Of a DNA stretch of 64,000 nt, positions 24,255-35,548 are shown piece by piece. Positions within the stretch are counted from its first letter, which is position 1, and each line of letters begins with the position of its first letter. Location: NCBI RefSeq assembly GCF_045679555.1, contig NC_092091.1, positions 77,268,902-77,332,901 on the forward strand, in the 5' to 3' direction. The stretch comes from Salvelinus alpinus. Its lineage: Eukaryota; Chordata; Actinopteri; Salmoniformes; Salmonidae. The notes under the pieces are model-generated. The model worked only from the letters and a program-made list of their open reading frames with translations. It was not told where the DNA came from and did not search any database. The translations under genes and the position numbers were made by a program.

Positions 24255-24920
24255 TTGAACAACCTGACTAAAGAGAGAGACCAGCTACAGACCAGATACA
24301 ACACCCTGACTAAAGAGAGAGACCAGCTACAGACCAGATACAACACCCCGACTAAAGAGCGAGATGAGCTACAGACCAGATACAACACCCTGACTAAAGA
24401 GCGAGACCAGTTACAGACCAGATACAACACCCCAACTAAAGAGAGAGATCAGCTACAGACCAGATACAACACCCTGACTAAAGAGAGAGACCAGCTACAG
24501 ACCAGATACAACACCCTGACTAAAGAGAGAGACCAGCTACAGACCAGTTACAACACCCGGACTAAAGAGAGAGACCAGCTACAGACCAGATACAACAACC
24601 TGACTAAAGAGAGAGACCAGCTACAGACCAGATACAACAACCTGACTAAAGAGAGAGACCCGCTACAGACCAGATACAACAACCTGACTAAAGAGAAAGA
24701 CCAGCTACAGACCAGTAGTAACACCCTGACTAAAGAGAGAGACCAGTTACAGACAAGTTCTAACACCCTGACTAAAGAGAAAGACCAGCTACAGACCAGT
24801 TATAACACCCTGACTAGAGAGAGAGACCAGCTCCAGACCAGTTACAACACCCTGACTAAAGAGAGAGACCAGCTACAGACCAGTTACAACACCCTGACTA
24901 AAGAGAGAGACCACTTGAAG
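24255..24920 (+). repeat. 42-bp coding repeat: 14-residue coiled-coil neck, 16 copies
   Basis: Sixteen units of two heptads each (consensus YNTLTKERDQLQTR, variants NNL, SNT, QTS) lie within lectin exon 3. Lectin necks of this type form oligomerising coiled coils. Two units carry proline (NTPT) and one DPL, which would kink a helix. The frame is kept throughout, but the TAG at 24234 precedes it. Confidence 0.92.
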
Positions 24921-24995
24921 GAAGAGCTAAACAAACAAAGTGGTGGTAAGAATCTGGAAAATGACTGTTTTGTGGTACTCCAGATCTGCTAGATT

Positions 24996-27900
24996 AGGTA
25001 TTCCCAAACTGGTGAATGCGCAATGCCGTCGGGAGTACGCCAAATAAAAATGTGATTCACATTTTTTTTTTAAATGATTCACATTTTTAAACAGTACATT
25101 TAAAGTTGAAGTCGGAAGTTTACATGCACTTATGTTGGAGTCATTAAAACTCGTTTTTCAACAACTCCACAAATTTCTTGTTAACAAACTGTAGTTTTGG
25201 CAAGTCGGTTAGGACATCTACTTTGTGCATGACACAAGTAATGTTTCCAACAATTGTTTACAGACAGATTATTTCACTTATAATTCACCGTGTCACAATT
25301 CCAGTGGGTCAGAAGTTTACATACACTAAGTTGACTGTGCCTTTAAACAGCTTGGAAAATTCCAGAAAATGATTGACATCATTTGAGTCAATTGGAGATG
25401 AACCTGTGGATGTATTTCAAGACCTACCTTCAAACTCAGTCCCTCTTTGCTTGACATCATGGGAAAATCAAAAGAAATCAACCAAAAAAATTGTAAATCT
25501 CCACAAGTCTGGTTCATCCTTAGGAGCAATTTTCAAACAACTGAAGGTACCATGTTCATCTGTACAAACAATAGTACGCAAGTATAAACACCATGGGACT
25601 ACGCAGCCGTCATACCGCTCAGGAAGGAGACGTGTTCTGTCTCCTAGACATGAATGTACTTTGATATGAAAAGTGCAAATCAATCCCAGAACAACAGCAA
25701 AGGACCTTGTGGAGATGCTGGAGAAAACAGGTACAAAAGTATCTATATCCACAATAAAACGAGTCCTATATCAACATAACCTGAAAGGCCGCTCAGCAAG
25801 GAAGAGGCCACTGCTCCAAAACCGCCATAAAAAAAACAGACTACAGTTTGCAACTGCACATGGGAACAAAGATCGTACTTTTTGGAAAATGTCCTCTGGT
25901 CTGATGAAACAAAAATAGAACGGTATGGCCATAATGACCATCGTTATATTTGGAGGAAAAAGGGAGAGGCTTGCAAGCAAAAGAACACCATCCCAACCGT
26001 GAAGCACGGGGGTGGCAGCATCATGTTGTGGGGGTGATTTGCTGCAGGAGGGTCTGGTGCACTTCACAAAATAGATGGCATCATGAGGCAGGAAAATTAT
26101 GTGGATATATTGAAGCAACATCTCAAGACATCAGTCAGGAAGTTAAAGCTTGGTCACAAATGGGTCTTACAAATGGACAATGACCACAAGCATACTTCCA
26201 AAGTTGTGGCAAAATGGCTTAAGGACAACAAAGTCAAGGTATTGGAGTGGCCATTACAAAGCCCTGACCTTAATCCTATAGAAAATTTGTGGGCAGAACT
26301 GAAAAAGCGTCTGCGAGCAAGGAGGCCTACAAACCTGACTCAGTTACACCAGCTCTGTCAGGAGGAATGGGTCAAAATTCACCCAACTTATTGTGGGAAG
26401 CTTGTGGAAGGCTACTCGAAATGTTTGACCCAAGTTTAACAATTTTAAGGCAATGCTACCAAATACTAATTGAGTGTATGTAAACTTCTGACCCACTGGG
26501 AATGTGATGAAAGAAATAAAAGCTGAAATAAATAATTATCTCTACTATAATTCTGACATTTCACATTCTTAAAATAAAGTGGTGATCCTAACTGACCTAA
26601 GACAGGGAATTTTTACTAGGATTAAATGTCAGGAATTGTGAAAATCTGAGTTTAAATGTATTTGGCTAAGGTGTATGTAAACTTTCAACTTCAACTGTAT
26701 ATTTTCCAACGGGGTTATACATTTGGGTGAGGTTTTTTTCTCGCCTGAGTGGCCTCATTTCACTGCCAAAAAATAAAATTAAACCATCTAGTGTTCAGTG
26801 AAATAACAATACAATGTCAAATACAGGTAGCCTAGTCAAATAATTAACATCCAATCACATTAACCATAAAACCTTCACTCTTGTGCAGACATTTAGAAAC
26901 AAAACATGACAATTTGAAAAATAAGCCACAGTTTTTGGAGTGACAATTCAAGACGACTTTCGAGTAGTAAGACATGTATAAAAGCAATAGATACCATTAA
27001 TAACAAGGGGCTAAAAGCGTCTTACATGGTAAGCTACCGAGTGGCTAGGACAGGCGGGCCCCATACTATTGTGGAGGACTTAATTCTTCCTGCTGCTGCG
27101 GACATGGCTGGGACAATGCTGTGGGAAAAGGCCAAAAAAACTATACAAACAATGACTTCATCAAACAACACTGTTTCATGACGCATCAGTGACATGACAG
27201 GAGATGTTTTGAAACAATTACTTCTTCGCATACAAGTCAGTGAATTATATGCGTTACAGCTGGATGAGTCAACAGACGTGGCGGGCCTGGCACAGCTCCT
27301 GGTATATGTCCTTTACGTTTATGGGGGATCAATTAAGGAAGACAAACCACTGGAAACCAGGACAACAGGAGAGGATATTTTTAAAGTACTGGACAGCTTT
27401 GTGACATCAAATGGACTTTGGTGATCAAGATGTGTTGGTATCTGTACTGATGGTGCAAAAGCCATGCCAGGGAGACATAGTGGAGTAGTATCGCGCGTGC
27501 AAGCAGTTGCTCCCGACGCCACTTGGGTACACTGCAGCATCCACCGAGAGGCTATTGCTGCCAAGGGAATTCCTGACAGCTTGAAAGATGTTTTGGACAC
27601 TACAGTGAAAATTTTGTTAAAGCAAGGCCCCTGAACTCATGTGTATTTTCTGCATTATGCAATGATATGGGCAGCGACCATGTAACATACAGAAGTACGC
27701 TAGTTATGAAGGGGCAAAGTATTTAAACGTTTAATTCAGAGACAAGTTAAAAGTTTTCTTTATTGACCATCATTTTCACTTGCCTGACCGCTTGCATGAT
27801 GACGAGTTTCTCACAAGACTGGCCTATCTGGGTGATGTTTTTTCTCACCTGAATGATCTAAATCTAGGATTACAGGAACTCTCCGCAACTATATTCAATG

Positions 27901-28797
27901 TGCGGGACAAAATTGAGGCTATGATTAAGAAGCTGGAGCTATTTTCTGTCTGCATTAACAAGGACAACACACAGGTCTTTCCATCGTTGTATGATTTTTT
28001 TTGTGTGCAATGAACTAAAGCTTATGGTCAATGTCAAATGTGATATAGCGACGCACCTGAGTGAGCTGGGTGTGCAATTTACGGAGGTACTTTCCCGAAA
28101 AGGACGACACAAACAACTGAATTCGTTATCCCTTTCATGCCCTGCCACCAGTCCACTTACCGATATCTGAACAAGAGAGCCTCGTCGAAATTGCAACAAG
28201 TGGTTCTGTGAAAATATAATTTAATCAAAAGCCACTGCCAGATTTCTGGATAGGGCTGCGCTCAGAGTATCCTGCCTTGGCAAACAGTGCTGTTAAGACA
28301 GGAATGCCCTTTGCAACCATGTATCTATGTGAGAATGGATTCTTGGCCCTCACTAGCATGAAAACTAAATACAGACTGTGTGTGGAAAAGTATTTAAGAC
28401 TGAGACTCTCTCCAATACAACCCAACATTGCAGAGTTAAGTGCATCCTTTCAAGCACACCCTTCTCATTAACCTGTGGTGAGTTATTCACCATTTTTGAT
28501 GAACAAATAAGTTTTTATATGTAAGATGGCTAAATAAAGAGCAAAACTATTGATTATTATTATTTGTGCCCTGGTCCTGTAAGAGCTCTTTGTCACTTCC
28601 CACGAGCCGGGTTGTGACAAAAACTCACACTCATTCTTATGTTTAATAAATGTATCGTATAGCGTGTGTGTGGCAGGCTTACAATGATGGCAAAAAACAA
28701 CATTTGAGAGTGCGCTGACCCTGGTGCTAGAGGGGGTACAGCTGGAGGTTGAATGTTTGAAGGGGTACGGGACTATAAAACGTTTGGGAACCACTGT
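24996..28797 (+). mobile_element. hAT (Charlie/ZBED-like) transposon relic, lectin intron 3
   Basis: Ends AGGTATTCCCAAACTGG and the complement of CGTTTGGGAACCACTGT, with 8-bp flanks GCTAGATT (24988-24995) and GCTAGATC (28798-28805), 7 of 8 matching. Transposase pieces: YRVARTGGPHTIVEDLILPA (~27040), LQLDESTDVAGLAQLLVYV (~27255), CTDGAKAMPGRHSGV (~27440) and a C-terminal dimerisation-like MANSAVKTGMPFATMYLCEN (~28277). Stops and shifts separate them. A Sleeping Beauty-class element is nested at 25103-26697. Confidence 0.82.
25103..26697 (+). mobile_element. Sleeping Beauty-class salmonid Tc1-like transposon, inactive
   Basis: TA duplications at 25101-25102 and 26698-26699. IR/DR ends: outer repeats with GTTGAAGTCGGAAGTTTACA and inner repeats with AGTGGGTCAGAAGTTTACAT (~25302), mirrored near 26475-26500. 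Length 1595 bp fits the family (~1.6 kb). Transposase landmarks: HTH ([13 protein letters not shown]), SDETKI (after ~25897), MDND (~26175), SPDLNPIENLW (~26262). It is dead: frameshift just after the ATG at 25460, TGA at ~25668, frameshift ~25890 and TGA at ~26036. Outermost left base is C-to-A. Confidence 0.95.
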
Positions 28798-28805
28798 GCT
28801 AGATC

Positions 28806-29687
28806 AATTGACTGTTTCACTGTACTCCAGATCTGCTAGATTCATAGACATTAAGACCAGTACATAGTGATAGCGCTGACGTCGTCCACTTAATTCTTAT
28901 GGATAAGTTCCGATGGCGAATGAATCCGGAAGTATTTTAATTTGAAGCGTGCCATATTGCTGAATGGGGCTGAATGTCACCCAGAAAATCGCTAAGGATC
29001 ATGTCGTAAGCAGCCGTCACTAGCAAAGCATCGTGGTCGATGTAGTCGTTTTCATCCTGCCTGAGAGCGCGTGCATGAGGGCGTGAGCCTCCTCTAAGCC
29101 TGCCGGTTCGTGATTGGTCTGTGCCAGCATGTGGTCCTGTGTGACGACAATATAGTGATCAGAATTTATCACTATTTAATTAAATATCCCGATTTGAGGA
29201 GAATTTTAAAATAATTCACCTAGGAGATCAAATTTGATCTTAGTAAACAAATTGTTGAGCCCAAAACAGTATCTTTAAAAAATGGGGCCGTTCTAGCGAT
29301 CGTAATGGATTTAGGCAGACCAGGGTTTTTTGGGGCACTGCTAGTTTGCTATGCAGTGGGCGACCAACAGAGCACTTGACTTCATGCTCCAAACCGGACA
29401 CTTGATTCAAATAGTAGCCTAATTGTTTTCTAAAAAATATATATATATAGATTTTAGGTGCGCTTGATTTACTGTATTTTTACAGATCAGGGTTGGACGG
29501 ATTACAATACAAGTCATTTAATGTAATCCATTGGATTACCTCGAAATGAGTGTTATTTCATTTTTAACGTATGCTGTGCCCATCCAACACAATGGATTTT
29601 TAACCTAAACGGACATGTAACGGATACAAGATAAATCTGATAATTTCATTAGTTAGATGATCAATTGTGCAATACATTGCATGTAGA
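28806..29687. other. lectin intron 3, no gene; short flank duplication
   Basis: 28810-28843 nearly repeats 24962-24995 (GTACTCCAGATCTGCTAGAT), so the hAT element inserted into a short pre-existing tandem duplication. 29486-29600 reads like a fish dispersed repeat (GGGTTGGACGGATTACAAT). Nothing else was recognised. Confidence 0.4.
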
Positions 29688-29875
29688 CAAGAGTTTCTTA
29701 AACTATGGGTCGGGACCGAAAGTGGGCCCTGAGCATGTGGGAGGTGGGTTGCAAGTTATGAGTACATCTACACACTGTTTCTTCATAATTTGGGCCATTG
29801 GAGGACAATTTAGGTCACGGGAGTAAGGTCAATTTCTAATTTGGATCTTGAGCTGAAAAAGTTTAAGAACCCTTG
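29688..29875. mobile_element. short hAT-type MITE with 7-bp flanking duplication
   Basis: Ends CAAGAGTTTCTTAAACT and complement CAAGGGTTCTTAAACTTT; flanks ATGTAGA at 29681-29687 and 29876-29882. 188 bp, non-coding. Confidence 0.75.
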
Positions 29876-29955
29876 ATGTAGATTATTCAAAGAGTTGGCA
29901 AAAACAAGTAGATCTGTCAGCAAAGACAGATTTGTGTGTACTTAGATGGCTCTGG

Positions 29956-30371
29956 TCACTTATCAGTTGATACCAGGCTTCTGAGAAGGCAGCTGGCTGT
30001 GGATGCTTATCAGTTGATACCAGGCTGCTGAGTAGGCATCTGGTTTGTCATGTGTGTCTTCCCAGTGTTTGGAAATTAAACAGGATGGAGCTGTGTTGAT
30101 TAATTAAAAATGACCTTTTGATGTGATGGTTCATTTCTCAGTAAGTAGGGGTCAGACTTTTTTTGTTAAAAAAAAGGTTTCTATGGAAAGCAACCAAGGA
30201 AAGCAACCAATGAAAGCATATTTTTGGAGTTTGAGATATTTCAAATAGACTAGAGCAGATCAGTTCATGTTCAGTAAGGGGTATATTTAATCAGATCCGG
30301 GTTAGCCGACATCCACATAGCAGTAAGGGGTATATTTAATCGGATCCGGGTTAGCCGACATCCACATAGCA
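29956..30371. repeat. two local tandem duplications
   Basis: 29956-30050 repeats CTTATCAGTTGATACCAGGC twice. 30276-30371 repeats AGTAAGGGGTATATTTAATC through CCACATAGC twice (about 48-50 bp). Confidence 0.85.
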
Positions 30372-30442
30372 GCTGTTTTGATGGTGTCAGAGGTGGAACT
30401 GCGTTAGAGCTGTCAAATCCACAAGCAGCTCCTGGCATTGTA

Positions 30443-30943
30443 CACTGAGTGTACAAAATATTAGGAACACCTTCCTATTATTGACTTGCATCCCTTTTGC
30501 CCCCAGAACAGGTCTCAATTCCTCAGGGCATGGACTCTACAAGGTGTCAAAACAATGCTGACTACAATGCACAGTTGTGTCAAGTTGGCTGGATGTCCTT
30601 TGGGTGGTGGACCATTCTTGATACACACAGGAAACTGTTGAGTGCGAAAACCCAGCAGCTTTGCGGTTCTTGACACACACAAACCGGTGCGCCTGGCACC
30701 TACTACCATACCCTGTTCAAAGGCACTTAAATCTTTTGACTTGCCCATTCACCCTCTGAATGGCACACATACACAATCCATGTCTCAAGGCTTAAAAATA
30801 TTTAACCTGTCTCTTCCCCTTCATCCACACTGATTGAAGTGGATTTAACAGGTGACATCAATAAGAGATCATAGCTTTCACCTGGATTCACCTGGTCAGT
30901 CTATGGAAAGAGCAAGTGTTCCTAATGTTTTGTACACTCAGTG
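30443..30943 (-). mobile_element. Tc1-like deletion derivative
   Basis: TA at 30441-30442 and 30944-30945 flank inverted ends CACTGAGTGTACAAAATATT and complement. On the - strand 30515-30748 keeps only the transposase N-terminus (MGKSKDLSAFEQGMVVGARR, HTH); the DDE domain is deleted. 501 bp. Confidence 0.88.
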
Positions 30944-30945
30944 TA

Positions 30946-31482
30946 CCTAATGCAGACATTGCCATTGGCTGCACAGATTTGCATTAAGAGATCCCATGCA
31001 GCCTTGTTTACACGTTCGAACGCTGGAGTGATTTGGATGATAGAATCCGCATTATTTATTTGAATGATTTTTCCATTTGAGCATCATTATTTCTATATAG
31101 CCTACACTTTCTCGTTCTGAACTTCTAACACAAGTGAGGTGGGTGTGGCTTCGTGACATTGATGGCAAGAGCAGCCACTCACAGATCTAACACAGTTCCA
31201 CCTCCAACACCACCAAAACATCCGCTATGCAGCTGTCTGCTGTCGCCTTAACACTTGATCTGATTGAATCTAGGTCAAAACATTTTGGGGAACTGAAAGG
31301 ACTTCCATTCCCACTGAAAGTCACCAAGGACGCTGTTGTTTCTAAACCACCATGCCATTTGGGTCCTGGTGGAAAGTAGTGCACTACGTAGGGAATAAGG
31401 TGCTATTTTGTCCCTGATGTGTACAAATGTGATCGCTATCATGGGTTTGTCATGAAATAACCTCTACGCTCCGGTCCCCAAG
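30946..31482. other. end of lectin intron 3, no gene
   Basis: One arm of the 5966-type MITE at about 31360-31412 (AGTGCACTACGTAGGGAATA). The exon 4 acceptor is CCCCAAG at 31476-31482, a weak non-CAG site. Confidence 0.45.
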
Positions 31483-31592
31483 GATGGAGGAAGTTTAAGT
31501 CCAGTTGGTACTACCTCTCTACTGAGAAGAAATCCTGGACAGAGAGCAGGCAGGACTGTCTGGGACGAGGAGCACACCTGGTGATCATTAAC

Positions 31593-33223
31593 CATTAATC
31601 ATTAAGACTACAGGAGTGTGAAGGTGAACGGAAAGGCTCTGGAGCAACGAACCGCCCTTGCTGTCTCTGCCAGGCCGGTTCCCCTCTCTCCACTGGGATT
31701 CTCTGCCTCTAACCCTGTTACAGGGGCTGAGTCACTGGCTTGCTGGTGCTCTTTCATGCCGTCCCTAGGAGGGGTGCGTCACTTGAGTGGGTTGAGTTAC
31801 TGACGTGATCTTCCTGTCTGGGTTGGCGCCCCCCCTTGGTTTGTGCTGTGGTGGAGACCTTTGTGGGCTATACTCGGCCTTGTCTCAGGATTGTAAGTTG
31901 GTGGTTGAGGATTTCCCTCTAGTGGTGCGGGGGCTGTGCTTTGGCAAAGTGGGTGGGGTTATATCCTTCCTATTTGGCCCTGTCCGGGGGTTTCTTCGGA
32001 TGGGGCCACAGTGTCTCCTGACCGCTCCTGTCTCAGCCTCCAGTATTTATGCTGCAGTAGTTTGTGTCGGGGGGCTAGGGTCAGTTGGTTACCTGGAGTA
32101 CTTCTCCTGTCTTATCCAGTGTCCTGTGTGAATTTAAGTATGCTCTCTCTAATTCTCTCGTTCTCTCTTTCTCTCTGAGAACCTGAGCCCTAGGACCATA
32201 CGTCAGGACTACCGGGCATGATGACACCTTGCTGTCCCCAGTCCGCCTGGCCTTGCTGCTATTCCAGTTTCAACTGTTCTGCCTGTGGTTACGGAACCCC
32301 TACCTGTCCCAGACCTGCTGTTTTCAACTCTTAATGATCGGCTATGAAAAGCCAACTGAGATTTATTCCTGATTATTATTTGACCATGCTTGTCATTTAT
32401 GAACATTTTGAAAATCTTGGCTCTCTCTAATTTTCTCCTTCTCTCTTTCTTTCTCTCGGAGGACCTGAGCCCTAGGACCATACGTCGGGACTACCGGCCG
32501 TGGTGACTCCTTGCTGTCCCCAGTCCGCCTGGCCTTGCTGCTATTCCAGTTTCAACTGTTCTGCCTGCGGTTATGGAACCCCTACCTGTCCCAGACCTGC
32601 TGTTTTCAACTCTTAATGATCGGCTATGAAAAGCCAACTGAGATTTATTCCTGATTATTATTTGACCATGCTTGTCATTTATGGAAATTTTGAAAATCTT
32701 GGCTCTCTCTAATTTTCTCCTTCTCTCTTTCTTTCTCTCGGAGGACCTGGGCCCTAGGACCATGCGTCGGGACTGCCGCCCGTGGTGACTCCTTGCTGTC
32801 CCCAGTCCGCCTGGCCTTGCTGCTATTCCAGTTTCAGCTGTTCTGCCTGCGGTTATGGAACCGCCACCTGTCCCAGACCTGTTGTTTTTCAACTCTTGAT
32901 GATCGGCTATGAAAAGCCAACTGAAAATGATTCATGATTATTATTTGACCATGCTTGTCACTTATGAACATTTTTGAACATCTTGGCATAGTTCTGTTAT
33001 AATCTCCACCCGGCACAGCCAGAAGAGGACTGGCCACCCCTCATAGCCTGGTTCCTCTCTAGGTTTCTTCCTAGGTTTTGGCCTTTCTAGGGAGTTTTTC
33101 CTAGCCACCGTGCTTCTACACCTGCATTACTAGCTGTTTGGGGTTTTAGGCTGGGTGTCTGTACAGCACTTCGAGATATTAGCTGATGTACGAAGGGCTA
33201 TATAAAATAAAATTGATTGATTG
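31593..33223 (+). mobile_element. retroelement-like insertion inside lectin exon 4
   Basis: A 1.63 kb salmonid high-copy repeat lies between ATTAAC at 31587-31592 and a second ATTAAC at 33224-33229. Removing it and one ATTAAC restores the exon reading LVIINSKEEQ followed by a GT donor at 33245. Its 3' end (CAGCACTTCGAGATATTAGC, TATATAAAATAAAATTGATT) has a short (TGAT)n tail, like a LINE/SINE-type target-primed insertion. A 282-bp block is present three times in tandem (anchors CCCTAGGACCAT at about 32188, 32470 and 32752). Confidence 0.88.
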
Positions 33224-33590
33224 ATTAACAGCAAAGAGGAACAGGTGAGAGGGAGTTAGACAATTATATTTTGGATCATTTCAACATTTTGTTTCCATTT
33301 CAACTCCTGTTTGTTTTTCACTTTATCATGTCACTCTCTTTAACCAATGTTTGCAAGCCCCCCCTCCAAAATAAAACGTGAATAATCCTGACACAAAAGC
33401 ATGTTTGTATGTGATTCAAGATCTTTTCTTTGTGACTGGATATTTTCTTTGTGACAAAACAATAGGAATTTATCTATGAATGGAGTGGATGCCTGGACAC
33501 CTATCTTGGTTTCCATGACACTAACACAGAGGGGGTTTGGGAGTGGATTAACGATGGCGCATTAGACCAATCATCAACTCCTGTCACTAC

Positions 33591-34019
33591 GTGAGTGGAC
33601 CTGTTCTGGATGATATTTTACAGTCTAATTTGTAACAAATTCCTTTTTACCGTCTGATTATCTGTGTTGGTATTGGATGACTTTCTACTGTCTGTTTCTA
33701 TGTGCTTCCTTCTATAGTTAGGACTCCTGAATTGAAGCGGGAGTGGCTTCACCTCTTTTCTGAGTGTACAGAACCAGTTTCTGAGGCTCCATCTCAGTGT
33801 GATTCATTTTATAGTTAGAGGACTCATGATATCTCCAGGAGTGATAAATATAATTTGTCCTAATCTGTTGTTGTCTAGTACTGTCTTTTTGCTAGCTAGG
33901 GCCATCTACTTTAAGTGCTGCCTGTCTTCCCAGTGTCCTACTTGGTGTGTGAACGGCTGACTGCTATTAACTTCCAGATGATTGTTGACACATCAACCAG
34001 CATTAAGGGGCAGGGCAAT
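33591..34019. other. start of lectin intron 5, no feature
   Basis: AT-rich intron sequence, nothing recognised. Confidence 0.4.
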
Positions 34020-34780
34020 TTGGGACTGTTGTTGTTTTAGTAATCAGTGGCTGTATTGGAGGGGGAGTGGTTCCTCCTCTCCTAGGCAATCAGAAATGAG
34101 TACCGGGAGGTGAGGTCAAAAGAGGCAAGGAGGGAAAATTAATCGGAAATGAAGGAAAGAAATTAATCAAAGGCAGACGTCAGGAGGTGTAAGTTACCAA
34201 ATACGAAGAGCGGTGACCCAATGTCAGTAAATTAGCTTTAAGGTGGCAAGCTCATTGAGTAACTCTCTAAGGGCACCTGGTGGGCGATAGATAACAACAA
34301 TGTTAAGCTCGAGTGGACAATTGACAGTGACAACATGGAATTCAAATGAAGAGATGGACAGATGAGAGAGGGAGAAAAGAGAACATTTCCACTTAAGAGA
34401 ACTGAGTAGTCCTGTGACATCACCACGACGACCAGATGCTCTCGAACTATGAGAGAAACACGTAGTCAGATGATGAGAGAGCAGCTGGAGTAGCAGTGTT
34501 CTCTGGGGTGATCCATGTCTCCATCAGGGCCAAAAAGTCAAGGGACTGAAAGAAGCATAGGCTGAGATGAACTCTGCGTACTTGACCACAGATCGGAAAA
34601 CCAGGAATTCCACATGGGTTGTGCGTGCAGGGTACACTAAATTAGAAGGGTTGTAGTCAAAGGGTGGGGAGCGTCTGTAAAGTCTACAGGGAGAGGAGCG
34701 AACGGGTATAGAATACACAAATAGTTGCCAAATCTACAAAAGAGCAAAATGAGATCATACTAAGATGGTCGTCGAAACAA
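34020..34780 (-). mobile_element. LINE-like fragment
   Basis: Contains GGTGATCCATGTCTCCATCA and GCATAGGCTGAGATGAACTC, a phrase I recognise from a common salmonid LINE-derived repeat. No intact frame. Orientation is tentative. Confidence 0.4.
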
Positions 34781-35544
34781 AGGCAGTTCTGCCGAGTTGT
34801 TCTGCAGAGTTGTTCAAGGAAGGCTCCACACCACTCTCTCACACCTTTCCCCAGTCCCCTCCCACTCACAAGGCAGGCAATACACTTGACCTCATCTTTA
34901 CTAGAGGCTGTTCACCTCCTAATCTCACTGCAACCCCCTCCAGGTCTCTGATCACTACTTTGTTTCCTTTTCTGTCTCCCTTTCCTCCAACCCTAACCAC
35001 TCAGCACCTATCTAGATGGCCATGCGCCGTCACAATCTTCTCTCTCTCTCCCCCTACTCTCTCCTATCATCTTTCCCTTCTGCTAAATCCTTCTCCCTCC
35101 TGTCTCCCGATTCTGCCTTTTTGACCCTACTCTCCTCCCTTTCCACATCCTATGACTCGCACTGTCCCCTTTCCTCCCGGCCGGCTCGGCCCTCCCCTCC
35201 TGCCCCGTGGCTGTGACTCATTGCGAGCTTACAGAACAGGGCTGTGGGCAGCTGAGTGAAAAAGGAGGAAAATGTAACTTCCACCCGACAACCTGCCCAC
35301 CATCCCCTCCTCCCTTCTCCAGACCATCTCTGGAGACCTTCTCTCCTCCCTCATCAACTCATCCCTGACCACTGGCTGCGTCCCCTCTGACTTCAAAATG
35401 TCCCGATCTGATCCCCTCCTCAAGAAACCAACACTCGACTCCTCTGACATCAAAAACTACAACTACAAAGTAGCTGATAGCTACTTTACTGAGGAAAAAT
35501 GTACTTACTATGACTGTGATATGTGGTTGTCCCACCTTGTCATC
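34781..35544 (+). mobile_element. LINE fragment with endonuclease and RT pieces
   Basis: 34855-34960 encodes THKAGNTLDLIFTRGCSPPN, the end of an APE-type endonuclease; 35337-35460 encodes LINSSLTTGCVPSDFKMSRS then PLLKKPTLDSSDIKNY, the N-terminal edge of a reverse transcriptase. The intervening part is scrambled. The 3' tail resumes at 36946-37013 (TGCACCAACTGTAAGTCTCT ... CTAAATGACTAAAATGTAAA) after the insertion at 35549-36941. Confidence 0.75.
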
Positions 35545-35548
35545 TTAA

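Noticed and set aside
34765-35216. Pro/Ser-rich ORFs as host genes
   Set aside because: They overlap LINE endonuclease and RT-edge motifs and C/T-rich sequence; explained as LINE debris.
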